DNA of 64,000 nt from Ampullaceana balthica. Lineage: Eukaryota; Mollusca; Gastropoda; Lymnaeidae. This document shows, one piece after another, positions 23,101-34,100 of this stretch. Both the position numbers and the translations under genes were made by a program. The stretch spans positions 363,501-427,500 of the forward strand of contig CALYLW010000327.1 in the NCBI GenBank assembly GCA_944989445.1, written 5' to 3'. How positions within the stretch are numbered: the first letter of the stretch is position 1; each line of letters begins with the position of its first letter. The notes beneath the pieces are model-generated. The model was not told the origin of the DNA, did not search any database, and saw nothing but the letters and a program-made list of their open reading frames with translations.

Positions 23101-24250
23101 TTTTTTAGTAAATTTCTTGAATCCTTAAATTTCTCGTATACATTTTTTCAAACCCTGAAAATTTAAACGTAACGAAGTGCCACTGTAATATTCATTTTCC
23201 AACCACTTAAATCCATCGTCACTTGTGGTTTTTTTTTCCATTTCGACAATATTTTATTTCAAATTCACAAAAAGTATTTTAAGAAAGTTTAAAGAGAAAA
23301 ATATATATGTATAGGCTAGGCAATATGTACAATACAAAAGAAACGTGCCTATTTAGGGTATCTATATATGGAATTCCCTAACTTACACTAATATTTCATA
23401 TTATTTATATATTATATATGATAATTAAATAAATTATAATTATTTTGAATTTTACTTATTTGTTTTAAGTCATTTTATGGGCTTATTTTGAGATTAACTT
23501 AATATATTTATTATATATTCTTCTTATCTTATCTGTTACAGCTTAGATGCAAACCCCAATAATTTTTTCTTCATATTTCAATGATTTATGCATGCTAAAA
23601 AAAAAGAAGTAGAGACATTTCTAGCAAACTCAATGGTCAAACTTGTAATAAAAGTAAGACGAAAAACTCCCAATGCCATATTAGTGTTTATCAACCGTAA
23701 AACGGTAAAAGGGTCATCCAAAAGCACATATCTGACGTAATCCATGACAAAATTAAATTATTTTTTAGAAAACTGTGACGCCCAGCACAAAATTCCGAAT
23801 CAAACGGAGTGCAATCCATTCAATATGTGCAGAACGATGCGCGATGGCGTGACAACGAGATGCAAGCAAATGGAAGGGAGAGGTCACGGTACCCATTCTA
23901 TTTATAGCGTGTCCGCATCTTACTGAATAAGCTTTTTGAGAGTTTTGACTCCCCCCCCCCACCCACTTTTTTTTATTAAAGCCAGAAGCCAAATTTGAAA
24001 AATTAAACTAGCAAATCAGGAAAATCCAGGAAGAGCGAGAAAAACACCTTGCGAATCCGGAAAGAGCTAATCAAAACTCGTGAATCCGGAAAATAAAAGT
24101 ATTTAGCATCACGAATCCGGAATTCCGGGATAAACCGGAAAGGTGGCATCCCTGCTAAAAACTATAATAGAAGATAAAAGAAACAAAATAAAAAATGGAT
24201 GTAACAGCAGTAAATTGTAAGCACTAGTAACATTTTTACCTGTATGGCTG
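23100..24250. other. Intergenic DNA with a possible hAT terminus
   Basis: Mostly AT-rich. Near 24000-24160 four GAATCCGG motifs precede CCGGAAAGGTGGCATCCCTG, which on the minus strand reads CAGGGATGCCACC, a hAT-like end. I found no matching opposite end, so only a fragment is likely. A poly-C run lies at 23951-23961. Confidence 0.35.
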
Positions 24251-24253
24251 CTG

Positions 24254-27200
24254 CTATGTGTCAGAAACTGTTGAATTTTTTGAAGCTTTGGAACCATACT
24301 TGCAAAACAGATAAAACTGTGCCATGCCAAGCAATATTCCCAATGCATTTGGAATCTAAAAAGAAAATTATTTTTGGTAAAACTATTAATGTTTCTTTTC
24401 AATTCTGGGCACTTAGTTAAATTAACATCATTTAAAAACAAAAAACAAATTCACATGTTAACCAAAATCCTACCACTTGTGTCCAACACAAAAGCTTTTA
24501 CAGAATGTAATGGGGCCTCGAGGAAAGTTAATAATCATTTATATTCTTCAATGAAAGTATTTCATAATTTCATGATTTTCTTAATTAGTAAACTCTATCA
24601 AGACCCTTAAATAATAAGGCTGGTAAATTTTTCTTAGTTTGCAGTCTGCTTATTGGATTTATTCTGGAAGATGTTCAGACAGTTAATGGTTATTTAAACA
24701 GTTACAATTTAACAGTATATATGAAAAGAAATTCAGCAATGGTGTAGTTTGATATAAAATAAAATGCTCAACAATTATCCATTGGGCAACCATAAAATCC
24801 ATCGTTGAGGTAAAAGAGATATGAATATGACAATAAAAAACTCACCAAAACAACATTATCTTTAATAGCTGCCCCATACATTGTCCATTGAAAAGAACTA
24901 AGGAAATTGACAAAGCATAACGGAAAGGAAATGGACTCTGTAGACTTATGTTTAATAACTTTTGACTGAAATATTTAATTAAGAATGTAATCAAAATTTT
25001 GTCAAGCTATTTATAAAAAAATCATCAAATTTACAAATCTAACATCAGATATTAAAGCAATTTGGTGTTTTTAATAATTTTAACAACTAGAGAAATAGAT
25101 AACACCATTCAATTTCAGTAAAATTTAAATTAAAATTTCAAAATGATTTATAGGGAAATTTAAAATTGTTTTCAATAAAGTCTACTTGCCAAAGTCACTA
25201 AAGGAGAAGCATTGCACATTATGCCAAGACCTGAACAGTATATGCCAAGATTTCTTTTAGCTCTATCAGCATCAACTTCATAGTAAGTTACATACACCAG
25301 TGGAATTAGTAAAATGATTATTCCAATGGTAAGCATGTGATGGATAAGTTGCTGCAATGATAAATAAAAAATATACAAATAACAATTTTGAGGTAGGATT
25401 ATTTAACAAATTCTGGCCGCTCAATATATTTTAAATAAAAACTCTTAAACCAAATGAAAATTTCACAAAATTATTAGACAAAATTCCATCAGGAATGGCT
25501 ATTTAAGTGAATAAGCATAAGAGGCTAACTTTAATGAGATATTTCTAACTTTCTCTTTTCTCATATTCATTACTTCCCTTTACTATTGCAAATTGAAAAA
25601 CAATTGTAAAGCAGTAGCATTAAAAACTAACTATGCTTACAATAATGTCTCTAACTAAAAAGAATCTAATTTGTCTTTCTTTTATTCAGTTTGTACCAGA
25701 ATTTACATTTCAAATTAAAGTCTTTTACCTTTTTTTTTGAGTAAACATAGTATAAACAGATGTAAGAGAATTGAAGAATGGTTCCAAGTCCACTGGTAAG
25801 TACCACATTAAAAATATTTAACATCAGACCATACTTGAACCAAATGCATGCGCTTAAAATAAAATATATAATATGATTTTATTTGTTTCTATGTCACACA
25901 TTTGTTTCTACATCATATAATGCAAACTTTTGCTTAGAAGTATTATTTTGAAAAATAATTATTAAATGAAAATTGAATGTTATTATACAAATAATTATAC
26001 ATCTTTTTTATGCTAAAGGTAATGAGGTCAACTGAATATTAAAATGTCTTAATTAACTTCGATTAGTAACATTACAGATGGTTCTATTCCTTCTATTTAA
26101 TTAAAATCAATAAGATAGTACAGTGATTTTTAACTCATGCTTTTTTATATTGTCACATTTTAGTTGACAATCTTTCCTAATATATTTTTTTTTAAATTTA
26201 GATTACCAATTTTAAAAAAAACATTTGTCAATCATTACCTCATAATATAGACTCTAAAAAAATTTGGGTGCGACTGCAATTTTGGCTTATAGATAAGTAG
26301 ATGGATAACATGCAAACAGGGTATGTTTGAGACAGACAAGACTTAACAAAACAACAAACATTTTGGCAAAGAGCCTTCTTCAATGAACAAATAGAACAAA
26401 GAAAAATAAAAGTAATAAAAAGAAATTAAAATTAATACTTGGCTGCTCTCTTTGGCTCTGGATTTCACAGCAGCTAAGTTTAATTTTAATTTCTTACTAC
26501 AGTATTAGTTTTATTTTTCTTTGTTCTATTTGTTCGTTGAAGAAGGCTCTTTGCCAAAACATTCATTGTTTTCTGATGTCTTGTCAGGCTCAAACATACC
26601 CTATTTGCATGTTATCCATCTAATAAATATAGACTCTATAACTTATTTCACACAAATGTTTTGAAAATTTAAACTAAAGATAATTAAGCTTTTATTTTCA
26701 TTCCCATATTTTTATCTAAAATATTTCAATAGAAAGACATCTAACAAATTAGTTATATTATTTTAAAAAAATATTATTTCAAAGATGGAAGAAGTCATAT
26801 CATTTACATTGATATTTTAAAAAATGATAGCTTTGATCATAGTTCAGAATAATAATGAGGGGACTAATGTGTCAGTAAATGAGATATTCAAACAATTATT
26901 CTATTAGTCATTACTATTAGCTCATAATTCAACTAGATCTATATAAACTTAAACTGCAAATGAAATAATATACATTTTACTTTCCCAACAAGATTATTTT
27001 AAGCTAAGAATGAGATCCTAATAGGCAAACTTTTTTCAATATCTTTAATAAAATAGTATACTATAGTTCTTAAAATATTATTTTAAAAAATAATTAATTA
27101 TTATTTTATATATGATACAAACCTTACGAAGAAAGCAACAAATGGAGCTGGTGAAATTTCACCAGTACTTCCTCTCCGTACAATGTGAAAACAAATTTCA

Positions 27201-27812
27201 CTGAAATAAAAAAATTGCAATGAAATGATATTTTTCTAATCCAAATTTCACATATAATAAGTTGAAAAACAATATTTATAATATTTTTTGGATTCATTTG
27301 TGCAAGAAAGAGAAACAAGTGCCATGGGGGAGATTAAGTGTGATAGAGATAGTTATGTGTGCAATAGGATTTTTTGGGTTAATTTGTAAGTTAGTGTAAG
27401 CATATTGCATGATTTATTTATAGCAATTGGAATAAAGTATTATAGGTTTGTACTTAGTGTAAACAAAAGGGAGCATTGGCCAATTAATTGCTTGTTTAAG
27501 TAAGAGGTTTTGTTTTTATTTGGGGATGATAATTTTTTACCAGGAGTTCTGTGAGACTTTTTTAAAAGCCAAAAGGCTTAACAGAGTGAAATAATTTTTA
27601 GGCATCTTAAACAAAATTATTGTTTAAAATAAAACAGAAATAAGCATATGAGTTAATTTAAAAATAAGATATTTAACAATCATAAAGTTCTTATACTCTC
27701 ATCAATGATATAAATAAAAAAAGGAAGTAGCTTAGGACACATACATGCCTATGAGTTGACATAAGAATGATGTAATGGTAGCTGTAAAAGCAATAATTGA
27801 TGTAAAATCCAT
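24254..27812 (-). CDS. SWEET-family sugar transporter, six coding exons
   Basis: SWEETs are seven-helix membrane proteins built from two three-helix MtN3/saliva units; animal members move glucose down its gradient. Coding exons on the minus strand: 27812-27745, 27200-27123, 25852-25729, 25351-25186, 24958-24846, 24355-24254, giving 216 aa, normal for the family. Landmarks: VRRGSTGEISPAPFVAFF after helix 1, ACIWFKYGLM in unit 1, ASPLVTLA (the conserved SPL motif of unit 2), KSTESISFPL, FQWTMYGAAIKDN, and the closing IPNALGILLGMAQFYLF. An in-frame TGA precedes the ATG, and an acceptor at 27868 implies an upstream 5' UTR exon. Exon 5 is the weak point: phase requires the second of two acceptors (AG at 24959-24960), giving LAIIKHKST; the upstream CAG at 24966 would fit the family motif length only with a phase change. 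Intron 2 contains a Penelope-type foldback. It is divergent from TEX10. Confidence 0.88.
26262..26640. mobile_element. Penelope-type foldback repeat in SWEET intron 2
   Basis: Arms at about 26298-26430 and 26480-26622 are reverse complements. Both contain the GAAGAAGGCTCTTTGCC motif (minus strand in the left arm, plus strand at 26539-26555). The left flank GTGCGACTGCAATTTTGGCTT matches, in reverse, the AGCCTGATTGCAGTCTCAC end of the Penelope-like copy at 46 kb. No ORF. Confidence 0.6.
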
Positions 27813-27869
27813 AAGAGTGTAAGGCAAAATTCACTCCATTGACTTTCTTTCTTCCTTTTTCTATTTTCT

Positions 27870-28735
27870 GAAAATGAGAATTACAACAAATGTTGGTTTT
27901 GAGATAGATAAATATAATATTTAGCCTAAATTTTGAGATATAAGTTATAATAATTTAAAAAACAAAACAATTACATATAAGTACCCCTACAAACAAAATA
28001 ATTTATAAAACATAAAGGAAGAAATGAGGCCTATTTAACTTATAATCCATTTGTAATAAATTACAATTGTCATGCTGTAAAATATTTGTGTTACTTTACT
28101 GCATTAAATGCCAATTGTGAGCTTTTTTCAACTCTTTCACCCTTAAAGAAAGTGGTAAAATTGTAAAATTATATCTTGTGATGTTATTATATTGTTTCTT
28201 TTCAACAAACAGCCGTGATTGGTACCATTTCGCGTAAAGGCTACTAAATTCACTATTGTGATGTCATTATGATTGTTTATTATTAGCAAAACCTGACACT
28301 GAATAGGTGAGTAAAAATACGAATTTAATATTTGATTGGACATTTTACTTTTAGTCCATCTATTAGTCCGGGGCCGTTTTGACGGGGCCGTATTGTCGGT
28401 GAACCTTCTAGCCCCTCTGGTTTTCAGCGGACCACTTATAATTCCGAGGCACAGTGAGAAATTTATTGCGATCTATCAAGTGTTATGAAACCTGTTTTTT
28501 TTTCAATAGAAATTTTATTTGCTCTCATGGCCTCAATCATTACATTTTTTTAAAATGGATTTTTAAAAATATAAAAAAATTTATTTCGACTTCTTTACCA
28601 CATTTATTTTAGTGGCACAGTTATATGAACCACAGTTAAAGGCTGGTTGATTCAGCTCATATAGGTACTCATAAGAAGCACCAAGTAATTTCTTTGTGTG
28701 TGTGTGTGTGTGTATATTTTGTTATCTCTGTCTCT
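27870..28735. other. SWEET 5' flank, no further gene
   Basis: Upstream of the SWEET 5' UTR acceptor. The 5' UTR exon and promoter must lie here or further out but cannot be placed. It contains the GTTTTGACGGGG-type motif at about 28374-28410 and a (GT)n run near 28696-28714. Confidence 0.35.
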
Positions 28736-28736
28736 C

Positions 28737-29325
28737 AGCGGCGTAGCGTGGGTATGTGCCGCCCGGGGCAGAAACCAAATTTTCCGCCACCCCCCGAAAA
28801 ATATGTTAAAGCTATAAAGTTTTAAAAAATTAATTAATTAGTGTTAAAAAGAAAGGCTTCATTTCTTTCATGAAATTAGTTTTATGTTTTTCCTCATGGC
28901 TCAATCTTTCATGTATCAATGTTTTCAGCCATGGCATGCTCAATAGCCAAAATAGCAATAGATTAGACAATTTTGGTGTATTCTTAAATGATCGTCATTA
29001 ATTTTTTCATTAAGATAATTTTAGAGAAGCCTTTTTAACACTTGCATTACTTAAGACATCTGTATGCATTGTTCGAATTAATTATATTATTTTATGCAGG
29101 GTATCTTCGAGCCTAAATATCTTTATAAACTTAAATAAACCACATAGTCTTGAATGCATTATTTTTTTTCCCCAATTCATGGGGTTAAAATATTCCTGGC
29201 CTGACTATGTCATGTGAGATATTTTAATACTCTAATTTGAAGAAAATTTTTAAAGTACAGTAGATTAGCTGGTGTACAAAAATCATGTCTGTTTTCTAAA
29301 TTCTGATTCAGTTAAAATTTCACTT
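28737..29325. repeat. Dispersed repeat family D, uninterrupted copy
   Basis: Begins CAGCGGCGTAGCGTGGGTAT and contains AATCTTTCATGTATCAATG, TTTTCAGCCATGGCATGC and GATTAGCTGGTGTAC. A second, longer copy at 61488-62460 matches throughout but is split by a MITE. This copy is the empty-site reference (GCTATAAAGTTTT). No ORF. Confidence 0.7.
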
Positions 29326-29584
29326 AAATTTAATTTGAAACTTTTAGTTTAAGGCATACTTAAAATTAGATAGGCCAAAGCCAAAAGGATTAAATGATAT
29401 CTAACTTAACGAAATATTCACCTTGACAATATTTATAATTTATAGAAGTACATGTAACATGTATTAGAAGATGGATCTTGTCATAAGTTAAAGGGGGAAG
29501 AGGCAGAGTACCTATAAGCCTATAGACTATAGAAATGATAAGACTCATAAGGCTAAGGCATAATGACATTAATGATTAACGAAT

Positions 29585-29825
29585 CTAATGAATATACACA
29601 TAAATAAACCCAGATCTATTACTATTAATATCGTATTATATATGCGTGTAAAATATTATGAAGAGTTTGTTAAGCTATTATAGGGACTTAGTTTTTTCGA
29701 AGTGTCTAAGTCTACTGTTAAGACTAGTCGTAACACTAGCCAGTCAACTAGTGCTATGACTAGTCGTAGCAATAATTTACTGGCTAGTATTACGTCTAGT
29801 CGTAACACTAGCAACATCAAAATCC
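29585..29825 (-). repeat. CTAGT-rich dispersed repeat, inverted copy
   Basis: Reverse-complement copy of 1190-1400: AAACCCAGATCTATTACTAT, the AAGAGTTTGTTAAGC block, GGGACTTAGTTTTTTC, then an array of GACTAGTCGTAACACTAGC-type motifs. The adjacent 29820-29960 is a run of TAATAATA and ATTACTATTACTA short repeats. Confidence 0.6.
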
Positions 29826-30219
29826 AATAAATAATAATACGTAATAATAATAATAATGACTGTAGTCTATTTTTAATTACTATTACTAATATACTACTAC
29901 TTATTACTATTACTACTAGGCCTACACTGTGTAATTAATTAATTAGTAATAGTAAAAACTAAATATGACCCGCGGCGTAGCATACGCTGCAGACTTGCTC
30001 ATAGAAAGTGCAAAGAAAAAGGGGGGGGGGAGAGAGAGAGAAAAGACACAAACAGTAGCACAAACAAATGGGAACAATGCGAGTGAACGTTGGCGGGACC
30101 GCCGAAGCATTTTTTGGGAAGTATTTCGGACATCGCGACAATTTCTGGCTCGCCACCATATACTCCTGAAGTATTCATGTACTGAGCGTATTGTTGAGGA
30201 GAGTGTATAGTATGACTAA

Positions 30220-30414
30220 TTTTCCGTCACTGAGAACAACAGAGAGCACGTCGCCGAAGTTATCGCAATGTTGAGAAACAAATACTACAGCAATGTTGCC
30301 AAGTTGGAGAGCAACAACTTCGTCTTTGATCTTTTCCCAGAAATATGCGACAGATACAGACAGTTAACTGATGAAGGCATTGGTATAACATTGAACAATG
30401 CTTTTTTTCCGTGA
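30220..30414 (+). pseudogene. Unrecognised coding-like segment
   Basis: A 64-codon open stretch that follows a TAA directly and has no start codon near its beginning. Composition is protein-like and unlike the AT-rich surroundings: FSVTENNREHVAEVIAMLRN, then KYYSNVAKLESNNFVFDLFP, then EICDRYRQLTDEGIG. I do not recognise the family. Just upstream, in another frame, ARHHILLKYSCTERIVEESV (30147-30207) could be the preceding part, joined by a frameshift. It may be an exon fragment of a mobile or viral-like gene, or a chance ORF. It lies between the divergent SWEET and TEX10 genes. Confidence 0.3.
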
Positions 30415-30526
30415 AATACATGTGAAGCGGTGTTTATGTTCGCTAAGACACCTTAGAAAAGGGGAAAAGGACGGGCTTAAACATAATTTATGTTTAGTTT
30501 ATTTTATGTCATAAAATTTTTTTAAA

Positions 30527-30600
30527 TGTCGCCGCTAGGGCTTGAACCTAAGACATTCCGTATGTCAGGCGGATGTAATAACCAATACACTACAATCTAC
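30527..30600 (-). repeat. tRNA-Val-like SINE head or tRNA pseudogene
   Basis: On the minus strand GTAGTGTATTGGTTATTACA matches the D-arm region of tRNA-Val (A box). CGCCTGACATACGG gives an anticodon loop with GAC, and GGTTCAAGCCC is a B box. The acceptor-stem halves do not pair well and an AT-rich tail follows, so it is a tRNA-derived repeat rather than a working gene. Confidence 0.55.
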
Positions 30601-31124
30601 AAAATACATATACTCTGTGACGGAACAACGAAACTGATTGCACAAGGCATTGCATTGCTCATGATTGCTCATTGCTGGTCTCAAGACATGCCCCACCCCT
30701 CCACTGCCTTCGCTTGCCAACCGTTGACTGTGATTAGTTCACCCCAACGAGGGTCATTCGTCATGCTCATTTGCACATACTCGTTTTAGTGAATAAATAT
30801 GGGTAAAGTACCACATCACCTTCCGTATTGAAATTACCATAATACTATTAATAATACTGATGTTAGTAATTATTTAAACAAAATCAGCTGTTCATGGTTA
30901 GTTATTCAAGTTTAAGAAAGTAGCCAACGTTTGTCACGCTCTTCTGAAGAAGAAATATATATAGATCATGCCTAGATGAAAGCGGAAGTGTTCAGATTGA
31001 AAACGAAAGAAAACACGCTTCTTTTCTTTTCATTACGAATACATGTACTATTACAAGTATTTCAGAAGTCTAAGTAATTAACTGGATCTTGCTATTTTTG
31101 AATTTTCGTTCACAAGTCAAAGCA

Positions 31125-34100
31125 ATGGCAAAGTCTAAGAAAAATAGGCAAAAAGACTTTCAGAAAGTGAAATTTAAAGTTGGCAAAAAACTTCCTAAAG
31201 GGGACAATGTTACAAATTTGAGTTTCAAGACAAGACAAATAAAATTGACACAGAGAATCAAAGAAGATGATGGGCAGAAACCAATAACTAGAAACAAATT
31301 GGGCATACAGGTATGATTTATGAAAGCGTTTCAATTTTTGAAGGTTATCTACCCCTCCAGTTCCAGCATTCAATATTTTAATTTCTTTGCCTTTGCTACT
31401 TTGCTCTTGTTTGAAGCAGCAGCGGTATTTAATTTTAATGATATTTAATTCACAATAATTCTCTTACTTAGTCATAGTCTCATAGTCATAGTCTGTGCCT
31501 TTGCTTGCAGTTACATTAAAATTAAAAGGGTGATAAGCCCTTTTTTTTTCAAAGTGTCAAAAAGATGTCTTATCAGTTTATATTATATTAGTATTAGTAT
31601 TATTAGTAAGGTAAGCGTTATTCGCACGGTTTTGGCAGTGCGAATAATGTCCAACATTATCCGCACGGTAAACCGCACTGCCAACCGCACTGCCGCACGT
31701 TTTTGACCGTGCGAATGATGCCAAACGATATCTAATTTCTTATTAAAACTGCTTATTATTTATTATTTATGTATCATTGCTTATTGACATATTTTGGTTT
31801 GGAGGGTATAAAAATAATTAAATTGTCTTTTTAACCGTCTTTCGAGTGACTAGAATCTTATATTTTTTAATCCATTTTAGCAATAATCTGAGTGGACCTG
31901 CATAATATCGTTAGTTAATCATTAGTTAATTAATTAATTAGTAACACAATGGATTTAGCTGATTTTAAACTATTATTAACTGTTCCAGTGCACTCAAACT
32001 TTGTATTTTTATTCTATACTAGACGCCCCGCGGCATAGCATACGCCGCAGACTTGCTCATGGAGAGTTCTTTTACCCCTTTAATGCACTTGTTTGATCAA
32101 TACGAAATATTAAACTTTCTGAAATGCACTCAAAGTATTTAATAATAGGGGTTGTAGGGCGCCTATGGCGCCCCCTTTGTTTTTTGATGTTATAATTAAC
32201 CATCATCAAATCCTCTTTTTACATTGTTCCCTTTTTACAAAATTAAAATATCAGCGAAAACAATGACATCATATATTTTTTTTTACAGCGCATAATTAAT
32301 TTGCACACCTTTTGATGCATTGGTGCAGTAATTTGGTGCGCTGCTTTCTAAAATTACTATCTGTTGAACATACTTGCAGCTTGGTGTCTCGCAGGGTCCG
32401 ACCACGAAGAGAATTATATATACTAGCTGACCCGCTATGATTTAGTGACGGGTGAAGACTTCCTGAAAGACACGGTTGTCAAAATGGGGTGGGTTTGGGC
32501 AAACGACTGTGAGTGAATGAAAAGAAGGATCTCTGGAGAGACCCGCGGCGTATCACCCGTAAAAAATGACGGAAGTGTTCAGCTGAAATCTATTTATTTT
32601 GAAAAATGCACTTTTTTAGGGCACCTACGGCGCCCACCTTTTTCAAAATCCCAACTAACTTGTCCTTGTTTGATCAATACGAAATATTAAATTTTCTGAA
32701 ATGTACACAAAGTATTTTATAACTTTTTACATTGTTCCCTTTTTACAAAATTAAAATATCAGCGAAAACAATGACGTCATATAATTTTTTTTTACAGCGC
32801 ATATTTAATTTGCACACCTTTTGACATTTGATGCATTGGTGGAGTAATTTGGTGCGCTGCTTTCTAAAATTAGTATCTGTTGAACATACTTGCAGCTTGT
32901 CTCGCAGGGTCCTACCACGAAGAGAATTATATATTTTTTTTTACAGCGCATATTTAATTTGCACACCTTTTGATGCATTGGTGCAGTAATTTGGTGCGCT
33001 GCTTTCTAAAATTAGTATCTGTTGAACATACTTGCAGCTTGTCTCGCAGGGTCCGACCACGAGGAGAATTATATATATAGAAGATAGATAGATATTATAA
33101 AGTACATTTATTAACTTTCATTCATAATTGGACGAGGCTCTGTAATTAAAAAGGCTAGTTATTATTCTCCCCAAAACTAGCATTGTACCTGTAATCATCA
33201 TAAATCAATTAAGTTAATTTAATTTAAAGCATGCAAAAGCGAAAGAGGATATAATATTAATGGTATAGCATAGAAATTTAAAAGTGAGAGTCTGTAACAG
33301 TGAGTAATATTAAACAGAATAGATAAGACAGGCATGGGTGGGGGAATAATAAAATGTTTCTGGAAAAGAGCCTGCTAGTGTTTGCAAATAACCTCACTGT
33401 GGTTTTAAAACAAACAAACAAAAAACGCAAAAAAAATAAAAATAACTAACGGAAAATTAAAAAAAAATATATATAAGTAAGACCGTCCGGGGATTCAATC
33501 CGCATACCATTGTGCTTCATGGAACTAAGCTATGACTAACCACTCACCTGGAGAAGCTGACGATTTAAGTGCGTTATTTTAAAATTATAAAAGTTATCAT
33601 TAATTGGACACAAATCATTTTTTTTATGGCAGTGTTACTTTAAAACTTCAGTAATCAGGAAATTTTAATTTGTATTAGCATATAAATTACACATTTTAGC
33701 CGAAATCGAGTGATATCGGCTTTTATTTTGTCTACACCTGGTGCGTTTTTTTTTCTCAATGCGTCCAGCCCCTAGAATACTCATGCGCCGACGACCCGTG
33801 CGGATAATACTCTGCATTATCCGCACGGCCAAAACCGTGCGAATAATCACTTCGTATTAGCAATTAGTATTAGTTTATAGACTTGACATAGACTATAGAG
33901 ATATTCCATCATCACTCACTTATACTTATATACTATATATACTTGACTTAAGTATTGGACTTGGACAGAAAACAGATAGTTTGCTTATTATGCAAACTAT
34001 ATGACGCTGGTCCACTTACAGAATGTAAAAATATGTGGATGCATAATAAAAATAAAATAAAATTACAAAATTTAATAGGTAATTTGCGCAAGTGGCAATC

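Larger units (their letters stand above)
31613..33850. mobile_element. 2.2-kb element with TTATTCGCACGG inverted termini
   Basis: The left end TTATTCGCACGGTTTTGGCA and the right end ending GGCCAAAACCGTGCGAATAA are inverted repeats of about 50 bp, each itself partly palindromic (CCGTGCGGATAAT arms). The interior has no transposase; most of it is later insertions of family A (32021-33080) and a tRNA-like fragment (33481-33558). It lies wholly in TEX10 intron 1. No clear target duplication. Confidence 0.55.

Noticed and set aside
29965..30210. 81-codon ORF starting MTRGVAYAADLL
   Set aside because: Its beginning is a fragment of family A (GCGGCGTAGCATACGC) followed by a purine-rich simple repeat, so it is not a gene as a whole; only its last 20 codons look protein-like.
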